DNA of 42,151 bases, from positions 1-42,151 of the forward strand of contig CAIOAK010000086.1 of assembly GCA_903855945.1 (NCBI GenBank), read 5' to 3'. Made by a program: the position numbers and the translations under genes. This stretch comes from an uncultured Anaeromyxobacter sp. GTDB lineage: Bacteria; Myxococcota; Myxococcia; Myxococcales; Anaeromyxobacteraceae. Positions within the stretch are counted from its first letter, which is position 1, and every line of letters starts with the position of its first letter. Shown piece after piece: positions 5,482 to 12,959 of this stretch. The notes under the pieces are model-generated. The model was not told the origin of the DNA, did no database searches, and saw only the letters and a list, made by a program, of their open reading frames with translations.

Positions 5482-8252
5482 GCCAGCGCCCCCGCGCACT
5501 TCCCGCAGAGCGTGGGGTGGGCGGGATCCGTGCCACGGTCCTCGGCGAAGACCCAGCAGCGCTCGCACTTCTCGCCCCGGGCCCGCTCGACATTCACTGC
5601 GAGTGTACCATCGGCGAGGGCCACGCCCGAGACGATGAAGAGGGTGGGCAGCTCGTCCGCCGCGTCGCGCAGCAGCGCCAGCGTCTCCCCCTCGGCGGAG
5701 ACGGTCACCCGCGCCTCCAGCCCCGACCCGATGAGCTTGTCGCGCCGGGCCGCCTCGAGCGCCTTCAGCACCTCGGACCGGACCGCGAGCAGCCGCTCGT
5801 ACCGGGCGCGGAGCGAGGCCCCGTCGGCGGGGGCCTCGCGGCGGGGGAAGCCGGCCTCGAAGACCGTGGGGGCCTTCTCGCCGGGCAGGTACTTCCAGGC
5901 CTCGTGGGCCGTGAAGGAGAGGACCGGCGCCAGCATGCGGAGCAGGTCCTGCGCCACCCAGTGGAGCAGCGTCTGGGCGCTGCGGCGGGGCTTCCCGTCC
6001 CTGCGGGCGGTGTAGAGCCGGTCCTTCACCACGTCGAAGTAGACCGACGAGAGCGTGACCGACACGAACTCCATGGTGGCGTGGTAGGCCACGTGGAACT
6101 CGTAGTCGGCGTAGGCCTGGAGAACCGTGTCCTGCCACTCGACCATCTTCGCGCAGGCCCAGCGGTCGAAGGGCTCCATCTCCGCCACCGGCACGGCGTC
6201 CCGGGCCGGGTCGAAATCGGCCAGGTTCCCGAGCGCCCAGCGCACCGTGTTGCGGATCTTCCGGTAGCCCTCGGCGAGGCCGTCCAGGATCTGGCCGGAG
6301 ACCCGCACGTCGTCCCGGTAGTCGGAGGCGGCGACCCAGAGGCGCAGCACGTCGGCGCCGTACTTCTTGATGATCTCCTCGGGCGCCACCACGTTGCCCA
6401 CGCTCTTCGACATGGCCCGGCCCTGGCCGTCGAGGACGAAGCCGTGGGTGAGCACCGCCCTGTAGGGGGCGATGCCCCGGATGGCCATGGAGGTGAGCAG
6501 CGAGGAGTGGAACCAGCCGCGGTGCTGGTCGGACCCCTCCAGGTAGAGCCCCACCGGGAACTCGCTGTTGCGGCCGTGCTCGGCCACCGCCGCCCAGGAG
6601 ACGCCCGAGTCCCACCAGACGTCGAGGATGTCCTGCTCGCGCCGGAAGTCGGTGCCGCCGCAGGCCCCGCACTTTTCACTCTGAGTGAAGTAGGCCGGCT
6701 CGTGCCGGTACCAGGCCTCGATGCCCTCCTTCTCGAACTCGTCGGCCACCCGCCGCATGAGCGCCGGGGAGACGAGCGGCTCGTTGCACTTCTCGCAGTA
6801 GAAGACGGTGATGGGCACGCCCCAGGTGCGCTGGCGCGAGAGGCACCAGTCGGGTCGGTGCTCGATCATGTTGTAGATGCGGTCGCGGCCCCAGCGCGGG
6901 ATCCACTGCACCCGGTCGATCTCGGCGAGGGTGCGGGCGCGCAGCCCGTCGTGCTCCAGCGAGAGGAACCACTGGTCGGTGGCCCGGAAGACCACCGGCC
7001 GGTGGCAGCGCCAGCAGTGCGGGTAGCTGTGGCGGAGCGAGGCCTTCGGGTCGGAGAGCAGGTGCCCCGAGGCGTGCAGGTCGGCCACGATCTCGGCGTT
7101 GGCGGCGAAGATCTCCTTGCCGGCGTACTTGCCCGCCGCCTCGGTGAACCGCCCGGCGCCGTCCACCGGGTTCAGGACCTCGAGGCCGTACTTCATGCCG
7201 ACCTGGTAGTCCTCCTGGCCGTGACCCGGCGCGGTGTGGACGAGGCCGGTGCCGGCCTCCAGCGTGACGTGCTCGCCCAGGATGACCGGGCAGTCCCGGT
7301 CCATGAAGGGGTGGCGGTAGCGAAGCCCCTCGAGCTCGCGCCCCTCCATCGTGGCGAGCACCTTTTCGGGGTGGCGGAGCGACGTGCCGTCCAGGAGCTC
7401 GTCGGGCGCGACGGCGGCCAGGAAGGCGAGGAGCAGGTCCTTCGCCACCACGAGCAGCCGCCCGCCCAGGTCGTAGGCGACGTAGAGGAAGTCGGGGTGG
7501 GCCGAGACCGCCAGGTTGGCGGGCAAGGTCCAGGGGGTGGTGGTCCAGACGACCAGGCTCGCCTTGCGCCCGGCCAGCGCCGGCGCGGGCAGGTCGCCCA
7601 GAAGCTCGAAGGCCACGTGGATGGAGGGCGAGGTGTGCTCCTCGTACTCCACCTCCGCCTCGGCGAGCGCGGTGCGATCGGTGGTGCACCAGTAGACCGG
7701 CTTCTTGCCCCGGACGAGGTAGCCCTTCTCGGCCACCCGGGCGAGCGCCCGGACCGTGTCGGCCTCGTACCCCTTCGCCATGGTGGCGTAGGGGGTGTCC
7801 CAGCGCCCGAAGATGCCGAGCCGCTTGAACTCCTCCCGCTGCTTGTCGATCCACTTGCCGGCGTAGGTGCGGGCGGCCCCGATCACCGCCACGCGGTCCA
7901 TGTCCCGCTTCTTCGAGCCGAGCTCCTCGTCCACCTTCCGCTCGATGGGCAGTCCGTGGCAGTCCCAGCCGGGCTGGTAGTCGGAGACCTGGCCCGACAT
8001 GTTGCGGTACTTGACGATGAGATCCTTCAGGATCTTGTTGAGCGCGTGGCCGATGTGGATGTGACCGTTCGCGTAGGGCGGCCCGTCGTGGAGGACGAAG
8101 CGCTTGCCCCCCCTGGCCACGTTGGCGGCCACCAGGTTCTCGAAGATCCGGCCTGCCTCCCACTCCTTCAGGATCTCCGGCTCCCGCTGCGGCAGGTTGC
8201 CCTTCATCGGGAAGTCGGTCTTCGGCAGGTTGACGGTGTCCTTGTAGTCCAC
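5478..8252 (-). CDS. ileS: Isoleucyl-tRNA synthetase
   Basis: A class I aminoacyl-tRNA synthetase of 924 residues that charges tRNA-Ile and edits misactivated valine. HIGH lies at residues 66-69 (GHIHIGH), and KMSKS appears as AMSKS near residue 612. The editing domain lies between, and the C-terminus has a zinc knuckle (CERCW with CGKC). I chose GTG 8252 because DYKDTVNLPKTDFPMKGNLP is the canonical IleS N-terminus; the reading frame stays open a further 285 bases upstream without conserved sequence. A consensus-like promoter precedes it. The gene contains two copies of the 15-bp palindrome discussed in the findings (6675-6689, 5593-5607), each using otherwise rare codons (ACT, AGT, GAA; GGT, ACA, GCA, AAT). 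Confidence 0.98.
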   Translation of the reverse strand: MDYKDTVNLPKTDFPMKGNLPQREPEILKEWEAGRIFENLVAANVARGGKRFVLHDGPPYANGHIHIGHALNKILKDLIVKYRNMSGQVSDYQPGWDCHGLPIERKVDEELGSKKRDMDRVAVIGAARTYAGKWIDKQREEFKRLGIFGRWDTPYATMAKGYEADTVRALARVAEKGYLVRGKKPVYWCTTDRTALAEAEVEYEEHTSPSIHVAFELLGDLPAPALAGRKASLVVWTTTPWTLPANLAVSAHPDFLYVAYDLGGRLLVVAKDLLLAFLAAVAPDELLDGTSLRHPEKVLATMEGRELEGLRYRHPFMDRDCPVILGEHVTLEAGTGLVHTAPGHGQEDYQVGMKYGLEVLNPVDGAGRFTEAAGKYAGKEIFAANAEIVADLHASGHLLSDPKASLRHSYPHCWRCHRPVVFRATDQWFLSLEHDGLRARTLAEIDRVQWIPRWGRDRIYNMIEHRPDWCLSRQRTWGVPITVFYCEKCNEPLVSPALMRRVADEFEKEGIEAWYRHEPAYFTQSEKCGACGGTDFRREQDILDVWWDSGVSWAAVAEHGRNSEFPVGLYLEGSDQHRGWFHSSLLTSMAIRGIAPYRAVLTHGFVLDGQGRAMSKSVGNVVAPEEIIKKYGADVLRLWVAASDYRDDVRVSGQILDGLAEGYRKIRNTVRWALGNLADFDPARDAVPVAEMEPFDRWACAKMVEWQDTVLQAYADYEFHVAYHATMEFVSVTLSSVYFDVVKDRLYTARRDGKPRRSAQTLLHWVAQDLLRMLAPVLSFTAHEAWKYLPGEKAPTVFEAGFPRREAPADGASLRARYERLLAVRSEVLKALEAARRDKLIGSGLEARVTVSAEGETLALLRDAADELPTLFIVSGVALADGTLAVNVERARGEKCERCWVFAEDRGTDPAHPTLCGKCAGALA
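5593..5607. other. 15-bp palindrome copy A (in ileS, one mismatch)
   Basis: TTCACTGCGAGTGTA: a TTCAC half-site, 5-base spacer and GTGTA half-site. Read in the ileS frame it gives codons GGT ACA CTC GCA GTG AAT, four of them A/T-ending and unlike the surrounding codons. It is one of a dispersed family with consensus TTCAC-N5-GTGAA. Confidence 0.6.
6675..6689. other. 15-bp palindrome copy B (in ileS, exact)
   Basis: TTCACTCTGAGTGAA: both 5-base half-sites are perfect and symmetry extends to 6+6 around a 3-base centre. In ileS it is read as TTC ACT CAG AGT GAA, with three codons seldom used in this gene. Confidence 0.75.
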
Positions 8253-8292
8253 GTCGGGTCTCTTCTCCGGGCGGCTTGGCGGGGGATCGAGG

Positions 8293-8321
8293 GTTCTACC
8301 AGCGCCGAACCCCCCGATCAA
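8293..8321 (-). promoter_or_regulatory. Promoter of ileS-lspA-lgt
   Basis: On the minus strand there is a -35 element TTGATC (8321-8316), a 17-base spacer and a -10 element TAGAAC (8298-8293), about 40 bases upstream of the ileS GTG. The same TAGAA-type -10 appears before the FeS oxidoreductase and parA, which suggests a local consensus for the housekeeping sigma factor. Confidence 0.65.
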
Positions 8322-8340
8322 TGAAGGGATCTCCGGCCGG

Positions 8341-8370
8341 TTGCGCCCTCTCCGGAGCGCGGCGTAGGCT
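8341..8370 (+). promoter_or_regulatory. Promoter of the RimK-like gene, near-leaderless
   Basis: A TTGCGC -35 element (8341-8346), an 18-base spacer and TAGGCT (8365-8370). Only 9 bases separate the -10 element from the ATG at 8380, so transcription would begin at or a few bases before the start codon. No Shine-Dalgarno sequence is present, consistent with leaderless translation. Confidence 0.45.
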
Positions 8371-8379
8371 CGACCGGAC

Positions 8380-9324
8380 ATGCCACGGAACGGATCTCGT
8401 CCCGCCGCGAAGGCGCGCCGCCTCACGGTGGCCATCCTCTCCCGCAACCCGCGGCTCCACTCCACCCGGCGGCTCGTCGAGGCGTCGCGGGCGCTCGGGC
8501 ACCGGGTCCGGGTGCTCGACACCCTCCACTGCAACATGGTGCTGGCGCGGGCCCGACCGTCGCTCTTCTACCAGGGCGAGGAGGTCGGCCCCGTCGACGT
8601 GGTCATCCCGCGCATCGGCGCCTCCATCACCTCCTACGGGCTCGCGGTGGTGAACCAGTTCGACATGATGGGCGTGCCGGTGCTGAACGACGCCCTCGCC
8701 ATCGCACGCGCCCGCGACAAGCTGCGCGCGCTGCAGCTCCTCTCCCGCTACGGACTCGACATCCCCCGCACGGCGATGTGCCGCTTCCGCGACGAGGTGG
8801 CGCAGGTGGTGGAGCACGTGGGTGGGCTTCCCTGCATCATCAAGCTCATCCAGGGCACGCAGGGCGTGGGGGTCATGATCGCCTCCACCATGGACGAGGT
8901 GCAGGGGATGCTCGACACCTTCTGGGACCTCGGCCAGGAGATCCTGCTCCAGGAGTTCGTGGCCGAGTCGAAGGGGCGCGACCTGCGCGCGCTGGTCATC
9001 GGCGACCGGGTGGTGGCGGCGATGCGGCGCCAGGCCCGGACCGGCGAGTTCCGCTCCAACATCCACCGCGGCGGCAAGGCGCGGGCCGTGACCCTGACGC
9101 GCGAGTACACCGAGGCGGCGGTGAAGGCGGCCCGGGTCATCGGCCTCGAGGTGGCCGGCGTGGACATGCTCGAGTCGCGGGGCGGCCCGAAGATCATGGA
9201 GGTGAACAGCTCCCCGGGCTTCGAGGGGCTGGAGCGGGCCACGAAGAAGGACATCGCGCGGCTCTACGTGGAGCACGCCGTCGAGATGGCCCGGTTTCGG
9301 CAGGCGGTGCAGTTCAACAGTTGA
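8380..9324 (+). CDS. rimK: RimK-family ATP-grasp ligase
   Basis: A 314-residue ATP-grasp protein closest to RimK, which adds glutamate to the C-terminus of ribosomal protein S6. The N-terminal pre-ATP-grasp domain starts at LTVAILSRNPRLHSTRRL. It is followed by the nucleotide-binding region (CIIKLIQGTQGVGVMI, about residues 148-165), LLQEFVAESKGRDLRALVIG, and the metal-binding KIMEVNSSPGFEGLE near the C-terminus. About 20 basic residues precede the usual RimK start. ATG 8380 is the only good candidate, with a short-leader promoter in front. Its stop codon is embedded in the -35 element of the next gene. The actual acceptor (S6, a cofactor or another protein) cannot be told from sequence. Confidence 0.88.
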   Translation: MPRNGSRPAAKARRLTVAILSRNPRLHSTRRLVEASRALGHRVRVLDTLHCNMVLARARPSLFYQGEEVGPVDVVIPRIGASITSYGLAVVNQFDMMGVPVLNDALAIARARDKLRALQLLSRYGLDIPRTAMCRFRDEVAQVVEHVGGLPCIIKLIQGTQGVGVMIASTMDEVQGMLDTFWDLGQEILLQEFVAESKGRDLRALVIGDRVVAAMRRQARTGEFRSNIHRGGKARAVTLTREYTEAAVKAARVIGLEVAGVDMLESRGGPKIMEVNSSPGFEGLERATKKDIARLYVEHAVEMARFRQAVQFNS

Positions 9325-9351
9325 ACCGATTCCGGAATCAGGGGGTAGAAT
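9321..9351 (+). promoter_or_regulatory. Promoter of the FeS oxidoreductase gene, overlapping the rimK stop
   Basis: TTGAAC (9321-9326) overlaps the TGA stop of the RimK-like gene. A 19-base spacer leads to a strong -10 element TAGAAT (9346-9351), and the ATG follows after 9 bases. The geometry implies a leaderless or nearly leaderless mRNA; no ribosome binding site is visible in the C-rich gap. Confidence 0.55.
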
Positions 9352-9360
9352 CTCTCCCCC

Positions 9361-11376
9361 ATGAACCCCTGGATCACCGCGTTCCTGCTCCTCGCCGCGG
9401 GCGGCTTCTTCGCCTTCACGATGGTTCGCCGGCTGGCCCCGCTGGGCGCCTTCCGGAAGGACGACCGCTTCGACCGCGCCGGGGAGCGCCTCCGCGGGCT
9501 CCTGCGCTTCGGCCTGGGCCAGTCGCGCCTCCCCACCCGCGGGGAGGTCTGGCCGGGGCTGATGCACATCCTCATCTTCGCGGCCTTCGTCATCCTGGGG
9601 GCCCGCACCGTCACCCTCTTCGGCATGGGCTTCTCCCCCACGTTCCACCTGCCGCTGCTCGGGACGGGGACGGTCATCGGCGACGCCTACGGCTTCGTGA
9701 AGGACGTGATGGTGCTGCTCGCGCTCTTCGCGGCGCTGGCCTTCATCTGGCGCCGGATCGTGACCAAGCCCGATCGCGTCACCCGGAGCTGGGAGGGCGT
9801 GCTCATCCTGGGCTTCATCGCCGGCCTGATGGTCACCGAGATCCTCTTCGAGGGGGCGGAGCGGCTCGCGCTGCGGCAGGCCTGCAGCCTGGGCGCGCCG
9901 GCGGGATCGCTGGGCGCCTGGATGATGGCGGGGATCGACCCGGGCGTGGTCCACGGGATCGGGGTGGCCTCCTTCTGGCTGCACCTCGTCATCGTGCTGG
10001 TGTTCCTGAACTTCCTCCCCTTCGGGAAGCACTTCCACGTCCTCACCGCGCTGCCGGACGTCTGGTTCCAGCGGCTGCCGCCGCGCGGGGCGCTCCGCAA
10101 GCTGGACCTCGAGTCGGAGACCCCCGACTACGGTTCACGCACAGTGAAAGACCTGTCCTGGAAGGAGGCGCTCGACGCCTACTCCTGCACCGAGTGCGGC
10201 CGCTGCCAGACCTTCTGCCCCACCTACGTGACCGGCAAGCCGCTCAGCCACAAGGAGGTGAACCGGACGCTCCGCCGCCACATCCAGGACCGGGCGCCCG
10301 AGCTCGTGGCCATCGCTCGCGCCCCCGACGCCGCGGCGCGCGAGGCCGCCGCCGAGGCCCTCCCCGCGGTGGTGGGGAACGTGCTGCCCGAGGCCACCGT
10401 GTGGGCCTGCACCACCTGCGGCTGGTGCGAGACCGCCTGCCCGGTGCTCATCGAGCAGGTGCCCCGGCTCGTGGACCTGCGGCGTCACCAGGTGCTGGTC
10501 GAGTCGGCCTTCCCCGAAGAGGCGGCCCGCGTCTTCAAGAACATCGAGACCCAGGGCAATCCCTGGGGCATCGGCTCGAACCGGCGCGCCGAGTGGTGCG
10601 ACGACCTCGCCATCCCGCGCGCCGCCGAGGGGGACTTCGAGTGGCTCTTCTTCGTGGGCTGCGCCGGCGCCTTCGACGACCGGCAGAAGAAGGTGTCCCG
10701 CGCCATCGTGAAGATCCTGCGGGCGGCCGGGGTGAAGTTCGCCATCCTGGGCGAGGAGGAGACCTGCAACGGCGAGAGCGCGCGCCGGCTCGGCAACGAG
10801 TACCTGTTCCAGATGCAGGCCTCGGCCAACGTCGAGCTCATGAAGGGCTACGGGGTGAAGAAGGTGATCGCCCAGTGCCCCCACTGCCTCAACACCATCA
10901 AGAACGAGTTCCCCCAGTTCGGCGGGAACTTCGAGGTGGTGCACCACTCCGAGCTCATCGCGCGGCTGGTGGCCGAGGGGAAGCTCAAGCCGGCGGCGGC
11001 GAAGGCCTTCGAGGGGCAGCTCGTCACCTACCACGACCCCTGCTACCTGGCCCGCTGGAACGGGATCGCCGATGCGCCGCGCGCGTCGCTGGCGTCGGTT
11101 CCGGGGCTGCGGGTGCTCGAGATGGAGCGGAACCGCGAGCAGGGATTCTGCTGCGGCGCCGGCGGCGGCCGAATGTGGCTGGAGGAGAAGCTCGGCACCC
11201 GCATCAACCAGAACCGGGTCGAGGAGGCCGCACGTACGCTGGGTGAAAAGGGCGGCGTGGTGGCGGTGGGCTGCCCCTTCTGCCTCACCATGCTGAAGGA
11301 CGGCGTGGCCGAGCTCGGCAAGGAGGAGACCCTGCGGGTGGTGGACGTGGCCGAGATCGTGGCGGACGGTCTGTAG
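9361..11376 (+). CDS. Membrane FeS oxidoreductase: cytochrome b-like domain, two 4Fe-4S, CCG domains
   Basis: A 671-residue fused redox protein. Residues about 1-225 form a membrane domain resembling the nitrate-reductase gamma/HdrE cytochrome b, with several hydrophobic helices and candidate haem histidines. Two 4Fe-4S motifs follow (CTECGRCQTFCP near 277; CTTCGWCETACP near 358), then the CCG-type region of heterodisulfide-reductase HdrD/GlpC proteins (CPHCLNTIKNEF, CCGAGGGRMW, GCPFCLTML). This layout matches the membrane FeS oxidoreductases proposed to pass electrons from ETF to (mena)quinone (the DUF224 group named EMO). That role is inferred, and no etfAB genes are adjacent. The gene carries an exact copy of the 15-bp palindrome at 10134-10148. 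Confidence 0.88.
   Translation: MNPWITAFLLLAAGGFFAFTMVRRLAPLGAFRKDDRFDRAGERLRGLLRFGLGQSRLPTRGEVWPGLMHILIFAAFVILGARTVTLFGMGFSPTFHLPLLGTGTVIGDAYGFVKDVMVLLALFAALAFIWRRIVTKPDRVTRSWEGVLILGFIAGLMVTEILFEGAERLALRQACSLGAPAGSLGAWMMAGIDPGVVHGIGVASFWLHLVIVLVFLNFLPFGKHFHVLTALPDVWFQRLPPRGALRKLDLESETPDYGSRTVKDLSWKEALDAYSCTECGRCQTFCPTYVTGKPLSHKEVNRTLRRHIQDRAPELVAIARAPDAAAREAAAEALPAVVGNVLPEATVWACTTCGWCETACPVLIEQVPRLVDLRRHQVLVESAFPEEAARVFKNIETQGNPWGIGSNRRAEWCDDLAIPRAAEGDFEWLFFVGCAGAFDDRQKKVSRAIVKILRAAGVKFAILGEEETCNGESARRLGNEYLFQMQASANVELMKGYGVKKVIAQCPHCLNTIKNEFPQFGGNFEVVHHSELIARLVAEGKLKPAAAKAFEGQLVTYHDPCYLARWNGIADAPRASLASVPGLRVLEMERNREQGFCCGAGGGRMWLEEKLGTRINQNRVEEAARTLGEKGGVVAVGCPFCLTMLKDGVAELGKEETLRVVDVAEIVADGL
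10134..10148. other. 15-bp palindrome copy C (in the FeS oxidoreductase gene, exact)
   Basis: TTCACGCACAGTGAA, read in frame as GGT TCA CGC ACA GTG AAA. GGT, TCA, ACA and AAA are rare in this gene, whose other codons end almost entirely in G or C. It lies in the linker between the membrane domain and the first FeS motif, where protein constraint is probably low. Confidence 0.8.
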
Positions 11377-11395
11377 CCGCCGCTTCAGCGGCGGC
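11376..11395 (+). terminator. GC-rich hairpin between convergent genes
   Basis: A perfect 8-bp inverted repeat GCCGCCGC/GCGGCGGC with a TTCA loop begins at the last base of the FeS oxidoreductase stop codon. There is no T-run, so it is either a weak intrinsic terminator or an mRNA 3'-end stabiliser. It lies between convergent genes; mazF ends at 11440. Confidence 0.5.
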
Positions 11396-11439
11396 AGGAA
11401 CGGGACCCCGGAGCCGGGCGGCCAAGGGTGAGCCGGCGC

Positions 11440-11787
11440 CTATTCGCGGCCGAGCACGAGATCGATCCCTTCGAGAAGCAGTTCCAGATGCCGCCTCCCC
11501 AGGCGCCCGACGCGCTCGGCGAGCACGGCGCGGTCGAGCGTCACCATCTGCGACACGTTGGCGACCGAGTCGCGGGGGAGGCCGGTGGTGCGGGCGGGGA
11601 GCTCCACGTTCCCGGGCGCCTCGCCCCAGGCGAGGTTGCTCGTGAGCGGGACGCAGACGGCCGTGGCGATCCGGCTCCGGTTGAACGCGTCGCCCTGGAC
11701 CACCACGACCGGCCGGCGGAAGCCGGGTCCGGAGCCGACCGGGTCCGGAAGGTCGGCCCACCAGATCTCCCCCTGGGCGATCACCAC
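11440..11787 (-). CDS. mazF: MazF/PemK-family toxin (mRNA endoribonuclease)
   Basis: A 115-residue protein of the MazF/PemK fold. It has QGEIWWADLPDP at the N-terminus, FRRPVVVVQGDAFN, a VCVPLTSNL strand containing the conserved Thr/Ser, and the C-terminal VSQMVTLDRAVLAERVGRL. This family cleaves single-stranded mRNA and is neutralised by the cognate antitoxin. The GTG start at 11787 overlaps the last 7 bases of the antitoxin gene, the usual toxin-antitoxin coupling. The gene looks intact. Chromosomal core location next to conserved housekeeping genes is unusual but not unique for such modules. Confidence 0.9.
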   Translation of the reverse strand: MVIAQGEIWWADLPDPVGSGPGFRRPVVVVQGDAFNRSRIATAVCVPLTSNLAWGEAPGNVELPARTTGLPRDSVANVSQMVTLDRAVLAERVGRLGRRHLELLLEGIDLVLGRE

Positions 11788-12017
11788 TCCCCCCTGCGGA
11801 GCGCGGCGAACGCGGCGGCCCGGGCGAAGCCATCCTCGCGGGGGTCGAGCCGCTCGGCCACCCTGTCGAGGGCGCGGGTGATCTCCTCCGGATCGTGGCG
11901 CGCGAGGTACTCCTGCACCGCGTCCCGGTAGAGCTCGCTGCGGGACTTGGAGAGGCGCCGGGCCAGTCGATCGGCCTCGGCAAACAGGTCGTCGGGAAGG
12001 GAGATGGCCGTTTTCAT
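11781..12017 (-). CDS. mazE: Ribbon-helix-helix antitoxin (MazE-like)
   Basis: A 78-residue protein with an N-terminal ribbon-helix-helix DNA-binding domain (MKTAISLPDDLFAEADRLA, then SKSRSELYRDAVQEYL) and an acidic/Arg-rich C-terminal tail likely to wrap the toxin. The pair with the downstream MazF, and the 7-base overlap, identify it as the antitoxin and autorepressor. I chose ATG 12017 because the RHH strand begins at residue 3; the frame is open far upstream through the preceding gene. A perfect 5-bp inverted repeat spans the start codon, a probable operator. No Shine-Dalgarno sequence precedes the ATG. Confidence 0.88.
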   Translation of the reverse strand: MKTAISLPDDLFAEADRLARRLSKSRSELYRDAVQEYLARHDPEEITRALDRVAERLDPREDGFARAAAFAALRRGEW

Positions 12018-12028
12018 ACCGCTGGTAT
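12016..12028 (-). promoter_or_regulatory. Probable mazEF operator/-10 region overlapping the start codon
   Basis: ATACC-AGC-GGTAT on the minus strand is a perfect interrupted palindrome, and its distal arm contributes the first two bases of the ATG (12017-12015). TTATAC within the same block is a plausible -10 element, and transcription would then start at the ATG itself. RHH antitoxins typically bind such short repeats to autorepress. No convincing -35 element was found. Confidence 0.5.
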
Positions 12029-12049
12029 AACCGAACCGGAGAGGTCCCG

Positions 12050-12835
12050 CTACCCCCTCAACGCCCGCGCCGCCCCTTCCAGCCGCTCCCGCACCTCCCC
12101 CTCCAGCCGGTCGAGGTCGTTGCCCGACCTCGGGTCGGCGCCCACGCAGAGCAGGATGGCGTCCCAGGGCGAGGCGTCGCGATCGAGGGCCGCGTAGTCG
12201 ATGCTGCGCGGAACCGGCTCGCCGTCCTGCCCCGGCCGGAAGGCCCCGAAGAGCCCCTCCGATCCGGGCTCGAGCTCCTCCTTCAGCGCGAAGAGGCGGC
12301 GCAGCGCGCTGCGAACCTCGGGCCGGTCGAGATGGGTCCGGCCGGGTTTCTCGCCGGCCAGCCGCCCCACCGCCTCGAGCACGGCCCGCACGAAGGGGAC
12401 GTCGGTCACGACCAGGCCGTACAGGTGCGCGTCGGCGCAGACGACGTCGATCTCGTCGGCCTCCGCCTCGGTGAGCCAGGAGTGGCTGGGGCAGAGGAAG
12501 GTCTCGCAGATGGAGGCGTCGTAGACCCCCTCGTCGCGCAGGTCGGGCCCGCCGGTGGTGGCCGGGTGGGCGAGGCAGCCCACCCTCGTGCGCGCGGGGT
12601 CGAGCCAGCCGAGGAGCGGGCAGACCCGAACCGACGGGAAGAGGGGCGCGGGCTCCGTGGCGGAGAGGCGCCGCGCCGCCTCCCGGAAGGCATCCCGGGT
12701 GCGAGGCACGCCGGCGAGCGCGTCCGTCCGGGCGTCGAGCCGGGCGCGGATCTCGGCCTCCCCGTGGCCGTCGCGGTTGTAGAGCCCGCAGCAGGCGCCG
12801 CAGCTGGAGTGGGCACGCTGGCAGAGGGGATTCAT
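12050..12835 (-). CDS. Cysteine-cluster protein (YkgJ-like), function unknown
   Basis: A 261-residue cytoplasmic protein with ordered cysteine motifs. An N-terminal cluster CQRAHSSCGACCGLYN (residues about 5-20) is followed by CPLLGW (about 72), GCLAHP (about 86) and CETFLCP (about 110-116). This pattern resembles the YkgJ/CxxCxxxCC family of presumed metal- or FeS-binding proteins of unknown function. The C-terminal half is Glu/Arg-rich with no motif I recognise. It starts 34 bases downstream of tRNA-Gln on the same strand and 32 bases upstream of mazE, so it may be read through from the fabH-tRNA transcript. I cannot assign a function. Confidence 0.75.
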   Translation of the reverse strand: MNPLCQRAHSSCGACCGLYNRDGHGEAEIRARLDARTDALAGVPRTRDAFREAARRLSATEPAPLFPSVRVCPLLGWLDPARTRVGCLAHPATTGGPDLRDEGVYDASICETFLCPSHSWLTEAEADEIDVVCADAHLYGLVVTDVPFVRAVLEAVGRLAGEKPGRTHLDRPEVRSALRRLFALKEELEPGSEGLFGAFRPGQDGEPVPRSIDYAALDRDASPWDAILLCVGADPRSGNDLDRLEGEVRERLEGAARALRG

Positions 12836-12869
12836 GGCGCCCGCCGCCTTCAGGGCGAGCCGCGGTACC

Positions 12870-12943
12870 TGGCTGAGGCGGAAGGATTCGAACCTTCATA
12901 CGCGGATCCAAAGTCCGCAGTCCTGCCGTTGGACGACGCCTCA
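12870..12943 (-). tRNA. tRNA-Gln(TTG)
   Basis: The minus strand forms a full cloverleaf. It has acceptor TGAGGCG/CGCCTCA with discriminator G and an encoded CCA (12872-12870), D-arm GTCC/GGAC, anticodon stem GCGGA/TCCGC with loop CTTTGGA (anticodon TTG, glutamine) and T-arm GAAGG/CCTTC with TTCGAAT. The length is 74 bases including CCA. It starts only 16 bases after the fabH stop and has no obvious promoter of its own, so it is probably processed from the fabH transcript. CCA is encoded here but not in the tRNA-Phe gene of the same window. Confidence 0.97.
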
Positions 12944-12959
12944 AGGACCTTCCGGGGCA

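Noticed and set aside
2992-6015. 1007-codon open frame on the plus strand
   Set aside because: It is antisense to the coiled-coil gene, lgt, lspA and ileS, and its translation is His/Gly/Glu/Val-rich without motifs. Long antisense frames are expected at this GC content.
11233-11247. CGTACGCTGGGTGAA as another palindrome copy
   Set aside because: Only the right half-site matches. The local codons (GCA, CGT, GGT, GAA) are unusual, but the left half shares just two bases with TTCAC.
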